Notes under the pieces: model-generated
Database searches by the model: none
The model's input: the letters and a program-made list of their open reading frames with translations, nothing else
Told to the model about the DNA's origin: nothing
Made by a program: the position numbers and the translations under genes
Origin: Protonemura montana
Lineage: Eukaryota > Arthropoda > Insecta > Plecoptera > Nemouridae
Assembly: GCA_947568835.1 (NCBI GenBank)
Contig: OX387609.1
Location: 17,939,208-18,003,207 of the forward strand
Length of the DNA: 64,000 nt
Direction: 5' to 3'
Shown: positions 40,108 through 49,787 of the stretch, in pieces
Position numbering within the stretch: the first letter of the stretch is position 1
How the letters are laid out: each line of letters opens with the position of its first letter

Positions 40108-41818
40108 GTCCTGCCCCATGTTCTGCCCCATGTCCTGCGCCATGTCCTGTCGCATGTTCTGCCCCATGTACTGGCCCATGTCCTGCCCTATGTCTTGCAA
40201 AAAGTCCTGCCCCAAGTTCTGCCTCATGTCCAGCCCCATGTCCTGTCCCATGTCCGGGCCTATGTCCTGCCCCACGGCCTGCCTCATGTTGTTCCATTTC
40301 CTGCCCCATATCCTGCCCACGTTCTGTCTCATGTGTTGGTCCAAGTCCTGCCCCTTGTCCTGTCGCATTTTCATGCGTCATGTTCTGCCTCATGTCTTGC
40401 AAAATGTCCTGCCCCATGTCCTGCCCCATGTCCTTCCCCATGTCCTGCCCCATGGCCTGCCCCAAGTCCTGTCCTATGTCCTGCCCTAAATCCAGCCCCA
40501 TGTCCTGCCCCATGTCCTGCCCCTAAATCCTGCCCCATGTCCTGCCCCATGTCCTGCCAAATGTCAAAACGCATGTCCTGCCCCATGTCCAGTAACATGT
40601 CCCGCCCGATGTCCTGCCCTATGTTCTGCCCCATGTTCTGTACCATTTCATGCCCCACGTCTTGTCGCATGTCTTGTCCTATGTCCTGTAACAAGTCCCG
40701 CCCGATGTCCTGCCCCATGTTCTGTCCCATGACATCCACCATATACTGCCCCAAATCCCGTCGCATGTCCTGCCCCATATCCTTTCCAATATTACGCCCC
40801 ATGTCCTGCCCCATGTCCTTCCCCATGTCTTGCCAAAAGTCCTGTCCCAAGTCCTGCCACATATCCTGCCCCATGTCCTGCCGCAAGTCTTTTCATGACC
40901 TAACCTTATTCCTGCCCCATGTCCTGCCCTATGTGCTGCCCCATGTCCTTCCCTAATGTCCTGCCCCATGTTCTGTACTATTTCATGACTATGTCCTGTC
41001 GCATGGCCTGCCCTATGTCCTGTAACATGTCCCGCCCGATGTCCTGCCCCATGTCCTGCCTCATATCCAGTCCCATGTCCTGCCTCATGTCCTGCCCCTT
41101 TCCTGACCCATGTCCTGTCCCATGACCTGCACCATATCCTGCTCCAAGTCCCGTCGCATGTCCTGCCCCAAATCTTGCCCTATGTCCTGCCCCATGTCCT
41201 GTCCTATATCCTTTCCAATATTATGCCCCATGTCCTGTAACATGTCCTGCCCTATGTCATGCGCCAAGTCCTGCCCTATATCCTGCCAAATGTCCTGCCC
41301 TATGTAATGCCCCATGTCCTGCACCATGTCCTGCCTCATGTCCTGGCCCATATCCTGCTCAATGTCCTGCCTCATATCCTATCCAATGCCCTGCCCTTTA
41401 TCCTGTCGCATGCATGCCTCATGTCTTGTCCAAAGTCTTGCCCCATGTCCTGCCCCATGTTTTGCCCCATGTCCTGCCCTAAGTCCTGTCCCATGACCTG
41501 CCCTAAATCCTAACCCATGTCCTGCAATATTTGCTACCCCATGTCCTGCCCCATGTCCTGCCCCATGTCTTGCCCAAAGTCCTGCTCCATGTCCTGCCCC
41601 ATATCCTGCCCCATGTCCTGCCCCATGTCCTGCCCCAAGTCCTGTCCCATGTCCTGGCCTAATTCCTGCCCCATGTCCTTCCCCATGTCCTGACCCTCAT
41701 CCTGCCTCATGTCCTGCCCCATGTCTTGCCCCATGTCCTGACCCATGTTCTGTCTCATGTCATGCGTCATGTCCTTACGCATGTTCTGCCCCAAAACCTG
41801 GCCCATAGCCTGCCCCAT
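40108..41818. repeat. Higher-order repeat D, copy 1 (1711 bp)
   Basis: This 1711-bp unit recurs directly at 41819. Shared private variants include CCCCACGTCTTGTCGC (about 40653 and 42364), AACAAGTCCCGCCC (about 40691 and 42402) and GCCGCAAGTC (about 40880 and 42591). One mismatch is visible at 40377 (CATGCGTCATG, where the next copy has CATGCCTCATG). Confidence 0.82.
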
Positions 41819-43529
41819 GTCCTGTCCCATGTTCTGCCCCATGTCCTGCGCCATGTCCTGTCGCATGTTCTGCCCCATGTACTGGCCCATGTCCTGCCCT
41901 ATGTCTTGCAAAAAGTCCTGCCCCAAGTTCTGCCTCATGTCCAGCCCCATGTCCTGTCCCATGTCCGGGCCTATGTCCTGCCCCACGGCCTGCCTCATGT
42001 TGTTCCATTTCCTGCCCCATATCCTGCCCACGTTCTGTCTCATGTGTTGGTCCAAGTCCTGCCCCTTGTCCTGTCGCATTTTCATGCCTCATGTTCTGCC
42101 TCATGTCTTGCAAAATGTCCTGCCCCATGTCCTGCCCCATGTCCTTCCCCATGTCCTGCCCCATGGCCTGCCCCAAGTCCTGTCCTATGTCCTGCCCTAA
42201 ATCCAGCCCCATGTCCTGCCCCATGTCCTGCCCCTAAATCCTGCCCCATGTCCTGCCCCATGTCCTGCCAAATGTCAAAACGCATGTCCTGCCCCATGTC
42301 CAGTAACATGTCCCGCCCGATGTCCTGCCCTATGTTCTGCCCCATGTTCTGTACCATTTCATGCCCCACGTCTTGTCGCATGTCTTGTCCTATGTCCTGT
42401 AACAAGTCCCGCCCGATGTCCTGCCCCATGTTCTGTCCCATGACATCCACCATATACTGCCCCAAATCCCGTCGCATGTCCTGCCCCATATCCTTTCCAA
42501 TATTACGCCCCATGTCCTGCCCCATGTCCTTCCCCATGTCTTGCCAAAAGTCCTGTCCCAAGTCCTGCCACATATCCTGCCCCATGTCCTGCCGCAAGTC
42601 TTTTCATGACCTAACCTTATTCCTGCCCCATGTCCTGCCCTATGTGCTGCCCCATGTCCTTCCCTAATGTCCTGCCCCATGTTCTGTACTATTTCATGAC
42701 TATGTCCTGTCGCATGGCCTGCCCTATGTCCTGTAACATGTCCCGCCCGATGTCCTGCCCCATGTCCTGCCTCATATCCAGTCCCATGTCCTGCCTCATG
42801 TCCTGCCCCTTTCCTGACCCATGTCCTGTCCCATGACCTGCACCATATCCTGCTCCAAGTCCCGTCGCATGTCCTGCCCCAAATCTTGCCCTATGTCCTG
42901 CCCCATGTCCTGTCCTATATCCTTTCCAATATTATGCCCCATGTCCTGTAACATGTCCTGCCCTATGTCATGCGCCAAGTCCTGCCCTATATCCTGCCAA
43001 ATGTCCTGCCCTATGTAATGCCCCATGTCCTGCACCATGTCCTGCCTCATGTCCTGGCCCATATCCTGCTCAATGTCCTGCCTCATATCCTATCCAATGC
43101 CCTGCCCTTTATCCTGTCGCATGCATGCCTCATGTCTTGTCCAAAGTCTTGCCCCATGTCCTGCCCCATGTTTTGCCCCATGTCCTGCCCTAAGTCCTGT
43201 CCCATGACCTGCCCTAAATCCTAACCCATGTCCTGCAATATTTGCTACCCCATGTCCTGCCCCATGTCCTGCCCCATGTCTTGCCCAAAGTCCTGCTCCA
43301 TGTCCTGCCCCATATCCTGCCCCATGTCCTGCCCCATGTCCTGCCCCAAGTCCTGTCCCATGTCCTGGCCTAATTCCTGCCCCATGTCCTTCCCCATGTC
43401 CTGACCCTCATCCTGCCTCATGTCCTGCCCCATGTCTTGCCCCATGTCCTGACCCATGTTCTGTCTCATGTCATGCGTCATGTCCTTACGCATGTTCTGC
43501 CCCAAAACCTGGCCCATAGCCTGCCCCAT
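41819..43529. repeat. Higher-order repeat D, copy 2 (1711 bp)
   Basis: Second copy of the 1711-bp unit, essentially identical to copy 1 over most of its length. The match continues at the same offset into a partial third copy up to about 44020, where variants such as CGATGGCCTGCCC replace CGATGTCCTGCCC. It shares TGTCCTTACGC (about 41770) with the next repeat (about 43481), where related units elsewhere have TGTCCTAACGC. Confidence 0.82.
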
Positions 43530-46500
43530 GTCCTGTCCCATGTTCTGCCCCATGTCCTGCGCCATGTCCTGTCGCATGTTCTGCCCCATGTACTGGCCCA
43601 TGTCCTGCCCTATGTCTTGCAAAAAGTCCTGCCCCAAGTTCTGCCTCATGTCCAGCCCCATGTCCTGTCCCATGTCCGGGCCTATGTCCTGCCCCACGGC
43701 CTGCCTCATGTTGTTCCATTTCCTGCCCCATATCCTGCCCACGTTCTGTCTCATGTGTTGGTCCAAGTCCTGCCCCTTGTCCTGTCGCATTTTCATGCCT
43801 CATGTTCTGCCTCATGTCTTGCAAAATGTCCTGCCCCATGTCCTGCCCCATGTCCTTCCCCATGTCCTGCCCCATGGCCTGCCCCAAGTCCTGTCCTATG
43901 TCCTGCCCTAAATCCAGCCCCATGTCCTGCCCCATGTCCTGCCCCTAAATCCTGCCCCATGTCCTGCCCCATGTCCTGCCAAATGTCAAAACGCATGTCC
44001 TGCCCCATGTCCAGTAACATGTCCCGCCCGATGGCCTGCCCTATGTTCTGCCCCATGTTCTGTACCATTTCATGCCCCATGTCTTGTCGCATGTCCTGTC
44101 CTATGTCCTGTAACATGTCCCGCCCGATGTCCTGCCCCATGTTCTGTCCCATGACATCCACCATATACTGCCCCAAATCCCGTCGCATGTCCTGCCCCAT
44201 ATCCTTTCCAATATTACGCCCCATGTCCTGCCCCATGTCCTTCCCCATGTCTTGCCAAAAGTCCTGTCCCAAGTCCTGCCCCATATCCTGCCCCATGTCC
44301 TGCCCCAAGTCTTTTCATGACCTAACCTTATTCCTGCCCCATGTCCTGCCCTATGTGCTGCCCCATGTCCTTCCCTAATGTCCTGCCCCATGTTCTGTAC
44401 TATTTCATGACTATGTCCTGTCGCATGGCCTGCCCTATGTCCTGTAACATGTCCCGCCCGATGTCCTGCCCCATGTCCTGCCCCATGTCCTGTCCTATAT
44501 CCTTTCCAATATTATGCCCCATGTCCTGCCCCATGTCCTGCCCTATGTAATGCCCCATGTCCTGCACCATGTCCTGCCCCATGTCCTGGCCCATATTCTG
44601 CTCCATGTCCTGCCTCATAGTCTGTCCAATGTCCTGCCCTATATCCTGTCGCATGCATGCCTCACGTCTTGCCCAAAGTCCTGTCCCATGTCCTGCCCTA
44701 ATTCCTGCCCCATGTCCTGCCCCATGTCCTGCCCCATATAATGCCCCATGTCCTGCCCCTTGTCCTGCCAAATGTCAAAACGCATGTCCTGCCCCATGTA
44801 CAGCTTCATGTCCTGCATCATGTCTTGCCCAAAGTCCTGCTCCATGTCCTGCCCCAGGTCCTGCCCCATGTCCTTCCCTAATGTTCTGCCACAAGTTCTA
44901 TACCATTTCATGCCCCATGTCCTGTCGCATGTCCTGCCCTATGTCCTGTAACATGTCCCGGCCGATGTCCTGCCCCATGTCCTGCCTCATGTCCAGTCCC
45001 ATGTCCTGCGTCATGTCCTGCCCTATGTCCTGCCCCATGTCCTGCCTCATATCCAGTCCCATGTTCTGCCCCATGTCCTGCCCCCATGTCCTGCCCTATG
45101 TAATGCCCCATATCCTGCCCCATGTCCTGCCCCTTGTCCTGCCAAATGTCAAAACGCTTGTCCGGCCCCATGTACTGCCCCATGTCCTGCATCATGTCCT
45201 GCCCTATGTCCTGCCCCATGTCCTGCCCCATGTCCTGCCCCAAGTCCTGTCTCATGTCCTGGCCTAATTCCTGCCCCATGTCCTTCCCCATGTCCTGACC
45301 CTCATCCTGCCTCATGTCCTGCCCCATGTCTTGCCCCATGTCCTGACCCATGTTCTGTCTCATGTCATGCGTCATGTCCTAACGCATGTTCTGCCCCATA
45401 ACCTGGCCCATAGGCTGCCCCATGTCCTGACCCATGTTCTGTCTCATGTCATGCGTCATGTCCTAACGCATGTTCTGCCCCAAGTCCTGCCCCATGTTCT
45501 GCCCCATGTCCTGCGCCATGTCCTGTCGCATGTTCTGCCCCATGTACTGGCCCATGTCCTGCCCTATGTCTTGCAAAAAGTCCTGCCCCAAGTTCTGCCT
45601 CATGTCCAGCCCCATGTCCTGTCCCATGTCCGGGCCTATGTCCTGCCCCACGGCCTGCCTCATGTTGTTCCATTTCCTGCCCCATATCCTGCCCACGTTC
45701 TGTCTCATGTGTTGGTCCAAGTCCTGCCCCTTGTCCTGTCGCATTTTCATGCCTCATGTTCTGCCTCATGTCTTGCAAAATGTCCTGCCCCATGTCCTGC
45801 CCCATGTCCTTCCCCATGTCCTGCCCCATGGCCTGCCCCAAGTCCTGTCCTTTGTCCTGCCCTAAATCCAGCCCCATGTCCTGCCCCATGTCCTGCCCCA
45901 TGTCCTGCCAAATGTCAAAACGCATGTCCTGCCCCATGTCCAGTAACATGTCCCGCCCGATGTCCTGCCCTATGTTCTGCCCCATGTTCTGTACCATTTC
46001 ATGCCCCATGTCTTGTCGCATGTCTTGTCCTATGTCCTGTAACATGTCCCGCCCGATGTCCTGCCCCATGTTCTGTCCCATGACATCCACCATATACTGC
46101 CCCAAATCCCGTCGCATGTCCTGCCCCATATCCTTTCCAATATTACGCCCCATGTCCTGCCCCATGTCCTTCCCCATGTCTTGCCAAAAGTCCTGTCCCA
46201 AGTCCTGCCCCATATCCTGCCCCATGTCCTGCCCCAAGTCTTTTCATGACCTAACCTTATTCCTGCCCCATGTCCTGCCCTATGTGCTGCCCCATGTCCT
46301 TCCCTAATGTCCTGCCCCATGTTCTGTACTATTTCATGACTATGTCCTGTCGCATGGCCTGCCCTATGTCCTGTAACATGTCCCGCCCGATGTCCTGCCC
46401 CATGTCCTGCCTCATATCCAGTCCCATGTCCTGCCTCATGTCCTGCCCCTTTCCTGACCCATGTCCTGTCCCATGACCTGCACCATATCCTGCTCCAAGT

Positions 46501-48119
46501 CCCGTCGCATGTCCTGCCCCAAATCTTGCCCTATGTCCTGCCCCATGTCCTGTCCTATATCCTTTCCAATATTATGCCCCATGTCCTGCCCCATGTCCTG
46601 CCCTATGTAATGCCCCATGTCCTGCACCATGTCCTGCCCCATGTCCTGGCCCATATTCTGCTCCATGTCCTGCCTCATAGTCTGTCCATTGTCCTGCCCT
46701 ATATCCTGTCGCATGCATGCCTCACGTCTTGCCCAAAGTCCTGTCCCATGTCCTGCCCTAATTCCTGCCCTATGTCCTGCCCCATGTACTGCCCCATGTC
46801 CTGCATCATGTCTTGTCCAAAGTCCTGCCCCATGTTCTGCCCCAGGTCCTGCTTCATGTCCTTCCCTAATGTTCTGCCACAAGTTCTATACCATTTCATG
46901 CCCCATGTCCTGTCGCATGTCCTGCCCTTTGTCCTGTAACATGTCCCGGCCGATGTCCTGCCCCATGTCCTGCCTCATGTCCAGTCCCATGTCCTGCGTC
47001 ATGTCCTGCCCTATGTCCTGCCCCATGTCCTGCCTCATATCCAGTCCCATGTTCTGCCCCATGTCCTGCCCTATGTCCTGCCCTATGTAATGCCCCATAT
47101 CCTGCCCCATGTCCTGCCCCTTGTCCTGCCAAATGTCAAAACGCTTGTCCTGCCCCATGTACTGCCCCTTGTCCTGCATCATGTCCTGCCCAAAGTCCTG
47201 TCCCATGTCCTGCCCCTGTCCTGTCGCACGTCATGCCTCAAGTCCTGCCCCATGTCCTGCCCCATGGACAGCCCCATGTCCTGACCCTTATTTCCTGCCC
47301 CATGTCCTGCCTTATGTCCTGCCCCATGTCTTGCCAAAAGTCCTGTCCCTTGTCCTGCCCCATATCCTGCCCCATGTCCTGCCCCCAAGTCATTTCATGG
47401 CCTAACCTTATTCCTGCCCCATGTTCTGCCCTATGTGCTGCCCCATGTCCTTCCCTAATGTCCTGTCCCATTTACTGTACCATTTCATGCCTATGTCCTG
47501 TCGCTTGTCCTGCCCTTTGTCCTGTTACATGTCTCATCCGATGTCCTGCCCCATATCCTGTCCCATGACCTGCACCATATCCTGCTCTCAATCCCGTCGC
47601 ATGTCCTGCCCCAAATCTTGCCCTATGTCCTGCCCCATGTCCTGTCCTATTTCCTTTCCAACATTATGCCCCATGTCCTGCCCCATGTCCTGCCCTATGT
47701 AATGCCCAATGTCCTGCACCATGTCCTGCCCCATGTCCTGGCCCATATTCTGCTCCATGTCCCGCCTCATAGTCTGTCCAATGTCCTGCCCCATGTCCTG
47801 CCCCATGTCCTGCCCCTAGTCCTGTCCCATGATTTGCCCTATGTCCTTCCCCAAGTCCTGCTCCAAATCCTGTCCCATGTCCTGCCCTAATTCGTGCCCC
47901 ATGTCCTGCCACATGTCCTGACCCTTATCCTGCCCCATGTCCTGCCCCGTGTCTTGCCCCATGTCCTGCCCCAAGTCCTTACCCATGTCCTGCCCTTATT
48001 TGCTGCCCCATGTCCTGCCCCATGTCCTGCCCCATGTCTTGCCCAAAGTCCTGCTCCATGTCCTGCCTCATGACCTGCCCCATGTCCTGCCTCATGTCCT
48101 GCCCCATGTTCTGTCCCAT
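43530..48119. repeat. Mosaic satellite up to the retrotransposon
   Basis: It starts as a partial third copy of repeat D and then becomes a mosaic. The stretch 47090-48060 closely resembles 58436-59400 on the far side of the retrotransposon, with a constant offset of 11346 bp over at least 47090-47912. The block ends at the 5-bp target duplication at 48115-48119. No gene is visible. Confidence 0.85.
48115..48119. repeat. Target-site duplication CCCAT, left copy
   Basis: CCCAT directly precedes the TG of the 5' LTR and is repeated directly after the CA of the 3' LTR at 56803-56807. The unoccupied arrangement TTCTGTCCCATGACCTGC exists in satellite copies at about 23601 and 62869, which supports a simple integration event. 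Confidence 0.9.
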
Positions 48120-48262
48120 TGTAGTATATTATGATTCACCTGATAGACCTATGTACCTAGACCGGTTAGGCGATCGGCCACAATAAAAAGGCAGTATCGA
48201 TCAGAGCACCGTGGAGTAAGGGTCGATGATTACATTCCTCTCCTCAGCTCCCGTATCCTACA
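48120..48262 (+). repeat. 5' LTR (143 bp)
   Basis: Starts TGTAGTATATTATG and ends CCGTATCCTACA, giving TG and CA ends. It is identical over all 143 bases to 56660-56802. The length is short for Ty3/Gypsy but not unusual for Mag-like elements. It carries an AATAAAAAGG run at 48182-48191, which can be read as a poly(A) signal or as part of a TATA-like box. The promoter is expected here, but the transcription start cannot be fixed from sequence alone. Confidence 0.96.
48182..48191 (+). promoter_or_regulatory. AATAAAAAGG: TATA-like box and/or poly(A) signal in 5' LTR
   Basis: The only AATAAA in the LTR lies at 48182-48187 and overlaps ATAAAAAGG, which resembles a TATA box. If it is used as TATA, transcription would start about 25-30 bases downstream, near the ATCAGAGC run at about 48200-48207. 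The twin site in the 3' LTR would serve as polyadenylation signal. The dual reading is inference. Confidence 0.5.
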
Positions 48263-48263
48263 T

Positions 48264-48277
48264 TGGCGACGAGGATG
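48264..48277 (+). other. Primer-binding site for tRNA-Ser(GCU)
   Basis: TGGCGACGAGGATG begins one base after the 5' LTR. It is complementary to a 3' end reading CATCCTCGTCGCCA, which is how I remember the acceptor end of eukaryotic tRNA-Ser(GCU), including the added CCA. The PBS position, directly inside the LTR, is the expected one. The assignment to serine rests on memory of the tRNA and not on a search. The last three bases (48275-48277) are also the first ATG of gag. Confidence 0.8.
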
Positions 48278-49195
48278 ACTAAAGGAATGGGGCCTTTCGT
48301 GTTGAGCGAGGAAGATTGGGAGTCATACAGTGAAAGACTTGAAGAATACTTCGTGGCCGAAGACATCACTGCCGCTGAGAAGAAGAGAGCGATCCTCATC
48401 TCGGCCATAGGGAAAGACACGTATCGAGTGCTGAAGAACTTGTGTGAGCCAAAAAAACCGTCTACGTTCAAATATGAAGAGCTGACGGGTAAGCTTTGCA
48501 CTCACTTCGCTCCAGTTCCATCTGCAATAGCAGAACGCGACATTTTCAATCGACGGAAGCAGAGAGAGGGCGAGACAGTCGCTGAATTCGCAGCAGAATT
48601 AAGGAAGCTGACACATCATTGCAAGTACGGCGCATTCCTCGATAACGCTTTGCGGGATCGTTTAGTTGTCGGCCTGGCTGATCAGTCTATAACCAGGGCA
48701 TTGTACTTAGAAGCAGATGACCTTACTTTTGAGGGAGCTCTGAAAATCGCTATTTCGCACGAAAAAGCAGCAGGGAATCTAATCGAATCCGGCGCAGCGC
48801 GCGAGAAAAACTTTTTCGTGATGTCATCATCTAAAGAGGGAAAAGCTGAAACCGAAGCGGAGGTGATGCGTATACGACAACAGCAGCAACAACGACGTCG
48901 CCGCGAAGGAATGCAGCGCTCCGACCAGCAGCAGGCAGCCACGCGGGGAGAGCAGTTCCGCGGGGAGCCGTCGACACCTTGTCCTTGCTGTGGGAGGCCC
49001 GGGCACAATGTTCAGAGGTGTCGTTTCAGGAATTATCGTTGTCACCAGTGCCACCAAGTTGGACATTTGAAGGTAATGTGCCGGGATAAATCCGTCTACA
49101 GCAAATACACGATAGTACAGGATGAATATGATGAACAAGAATACTCGTCAATTCAGGGTGATCGAACCGACGAGTATCTGCCGGTTTTTCTGTAG
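48275..49195 (+). CDS. gag: Gag polyprotein (306 aa)
   Basis: Structural protein that forms the virus-like particle in the cytoplasm and packages element RNA. I start it at the first ATG, 48275. The frame is open back to the LTR, but the upstream codons contain no ATG, and an alternative ATG lies at 48287. Residues 10-165 have the helix-rich look of retrotransposon Gag capsid regions (residues 85-120 contain AERDIFNRRKQREGETVAEF). A Gln/Arg-rich stretch at 200-225 is probably RNA-binding. Two CX2CX4HX4C zinc knuckles follow: C236-C239-H244-C249 and C256-C259-H264-C269, which make a nucleocapsid. The acidic C-terminus ends at TAG 49193-49195. The frame is uninterrupted and looks functional. 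Pol overlaps its last 34 bases in the -1 frame. Confidence 0.93.
   Translation: MTKGMGPFVLSEEDWESYSERLEEYFVAEDITAAEKKRAILISAIGKDTYRVLKNLCEPKKPSTFKYEELTGKLCTHFAPVPSAIAERDIFNRRKQREGETVAEFAAELRKLTHHCKYGAFLDNALRDRLVVGLADQSITRALYLEADDLTFEGALKIAISHEKAAGNLIESGAAREKNFFVMSSSKEGKAETEAEVMRIRQQQQQRRRREGMQRSDQQQAATRGEQFRGEPSTPCPCCGRPGHNVQRCRFRNYRCHQCHQVGHLKVMCRDKSVYSKYTIVQDEYDEQEYSSIQGDRTDEYLPVFL
49162..49195 (+). promoter_or_regulatory. gag-pol overlap, putative -1 frameshift region
   Basis: The pol frame is -1 relative to gag and becomes open right after a TGA at 49159-49161, while gag stops at 49193-49195. Any ribosomal shift must therefore happen in these 34 bases. The only obvious slippage substrate is the run GGTTTTTC at 49183-49190 with five T, read GTT-TTT in the gag frame. 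It is not a canonical X-XXY-YYZ heptamer. I see no clear strong stem directly downstream. Confidence 0.55.
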
Positions 49196-49787
49196 GTCTC
49201 ACAAGTCATGCTAAAGCCAATAATCTCCCTTGGCTTGTGAGAGTAAACATCGGAGATCAAGATATCATTATGGAAATTGACTCAGGCTCAGCTATTTCAG
49301 CCATCTCTGATAAACTGTACTACAGTAGATTTAGCATGTTCCCACTGAAAACAACAAATGTAAAATTGAAGTCATACGCAAATGTAGTAATTATGCCTCT
49401 AGGAATTTTCAATGTCAAAATAGAACATAATGGCACCCAAACATGGTTAACGTTGTATGTTGTGCCAAATGGTGGCCCACCAATATTGGGTCGTGATGGC
49501 TATGCAGCTTTAGGGTTAAAACGACCACCATTTGAAGCAATTAAAAATGTAAAGATAGGTAGTTCGGTCCCTGCCAAGGTTGATGAATTGATAAAGAGTT
49601 TTCCAAGATTGTTTGATGGGGGACTGGGCACGTTCAACAGATACAAAATAGCATTAAGAGTTAAGAGTGATGAAAAATTTTTTTTTCCGCCTCGAAAATT
49701 GGCATTTGCATTTAAAACAAAAGTAGAAGCCGAGATACAGCGATTGTTAACATTAGGTATTATTGAGGCGGTAGAATTTAGTGATTA
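49162..49787 (+). pseudogene. pol: Pol, 5' part: protease and start of RT (interrupted)
   Basis: N-terminal part of Pol, expected to be made as Gag-Pol by -1 frameshifting. About 25 codons in, it shows the sequence WLVRVNIGDQ that leads into a retropepsin domain. The catalytic triad DSG is at 49279-49287, inside EIDSGSAIS, and the second protease signature ILGRD is at 49483-49497. The segment FPPRKLAFAFKTKVEAEIQR starts at about 49684 and is the connection into reverse transcriptase. The protein then reaches LGIIEAVEFSD and breaks: the nested element begins at 49788 and creates a TAG stop at 49789-49791. Apart from this break I see no stop or frameshift. As it stands, this part could give an active protease but no reverse transcriptase. 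Confidence 0.9.

Larger units (their letters stand above)
1..48119. repeat. 12-bp satellite array, left block
   Basis: Tandem array of a degenerate 12-bp monomer, ATGTCCTGCCCC on the plus strand and GGGGCAGGACAT on the minus strand. It begins before the window and runs to the retrotransposon at 48120. Common variants change one or two bases (ATGTCCTGCCTC, ATGTCCAGTCCC, AAGTCCTGTCCC, ATGTCCCGCCCG), and short indels shift the register. Because the unit is four codons long and stop-free in all six frames, the array contains many open frames of up to about 380 codons on both strands. They encode only low-complexity repeats and break wherever a variant monomer creates TAA, TAG or TGA. I see no host gene, splice structure or RNA gene here. 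The block is compositionally lopsided, with C concentrated on the plus strand. It is probably heterochromatic; that location is inference. Confidence 0.97.

Noticed and set aside
1-48119. CRISPR array
   Set aside because: Repeats are contiguous and there are no unique spacers between constant repeats. The surrounding DNA is clearly eukaryotic and no cas gene is present.
1-48119. CENP-B box in the satellite
   Set aside because: The variants containing CCCGTCGCA or CCCGCCCGATG lack the required TTCG...A..CGGG pattern.
48263-48277. Gag start at the TTG at 48263
   Set aside because: This codon lies at the LTR/PBS junction and only gives an upstream extension of the frame. A eukaryotic element would use the ATG at 48275 or 48287.
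48682-49008. Minus-strand open frames of about 60-108 codons opposite gag (48244-48501, 48682-49008, 48827-49138)
   Set aside because: They are antisense to a well-supported gag, have no recognisable domain, and owe their length to the codon composition of gag.
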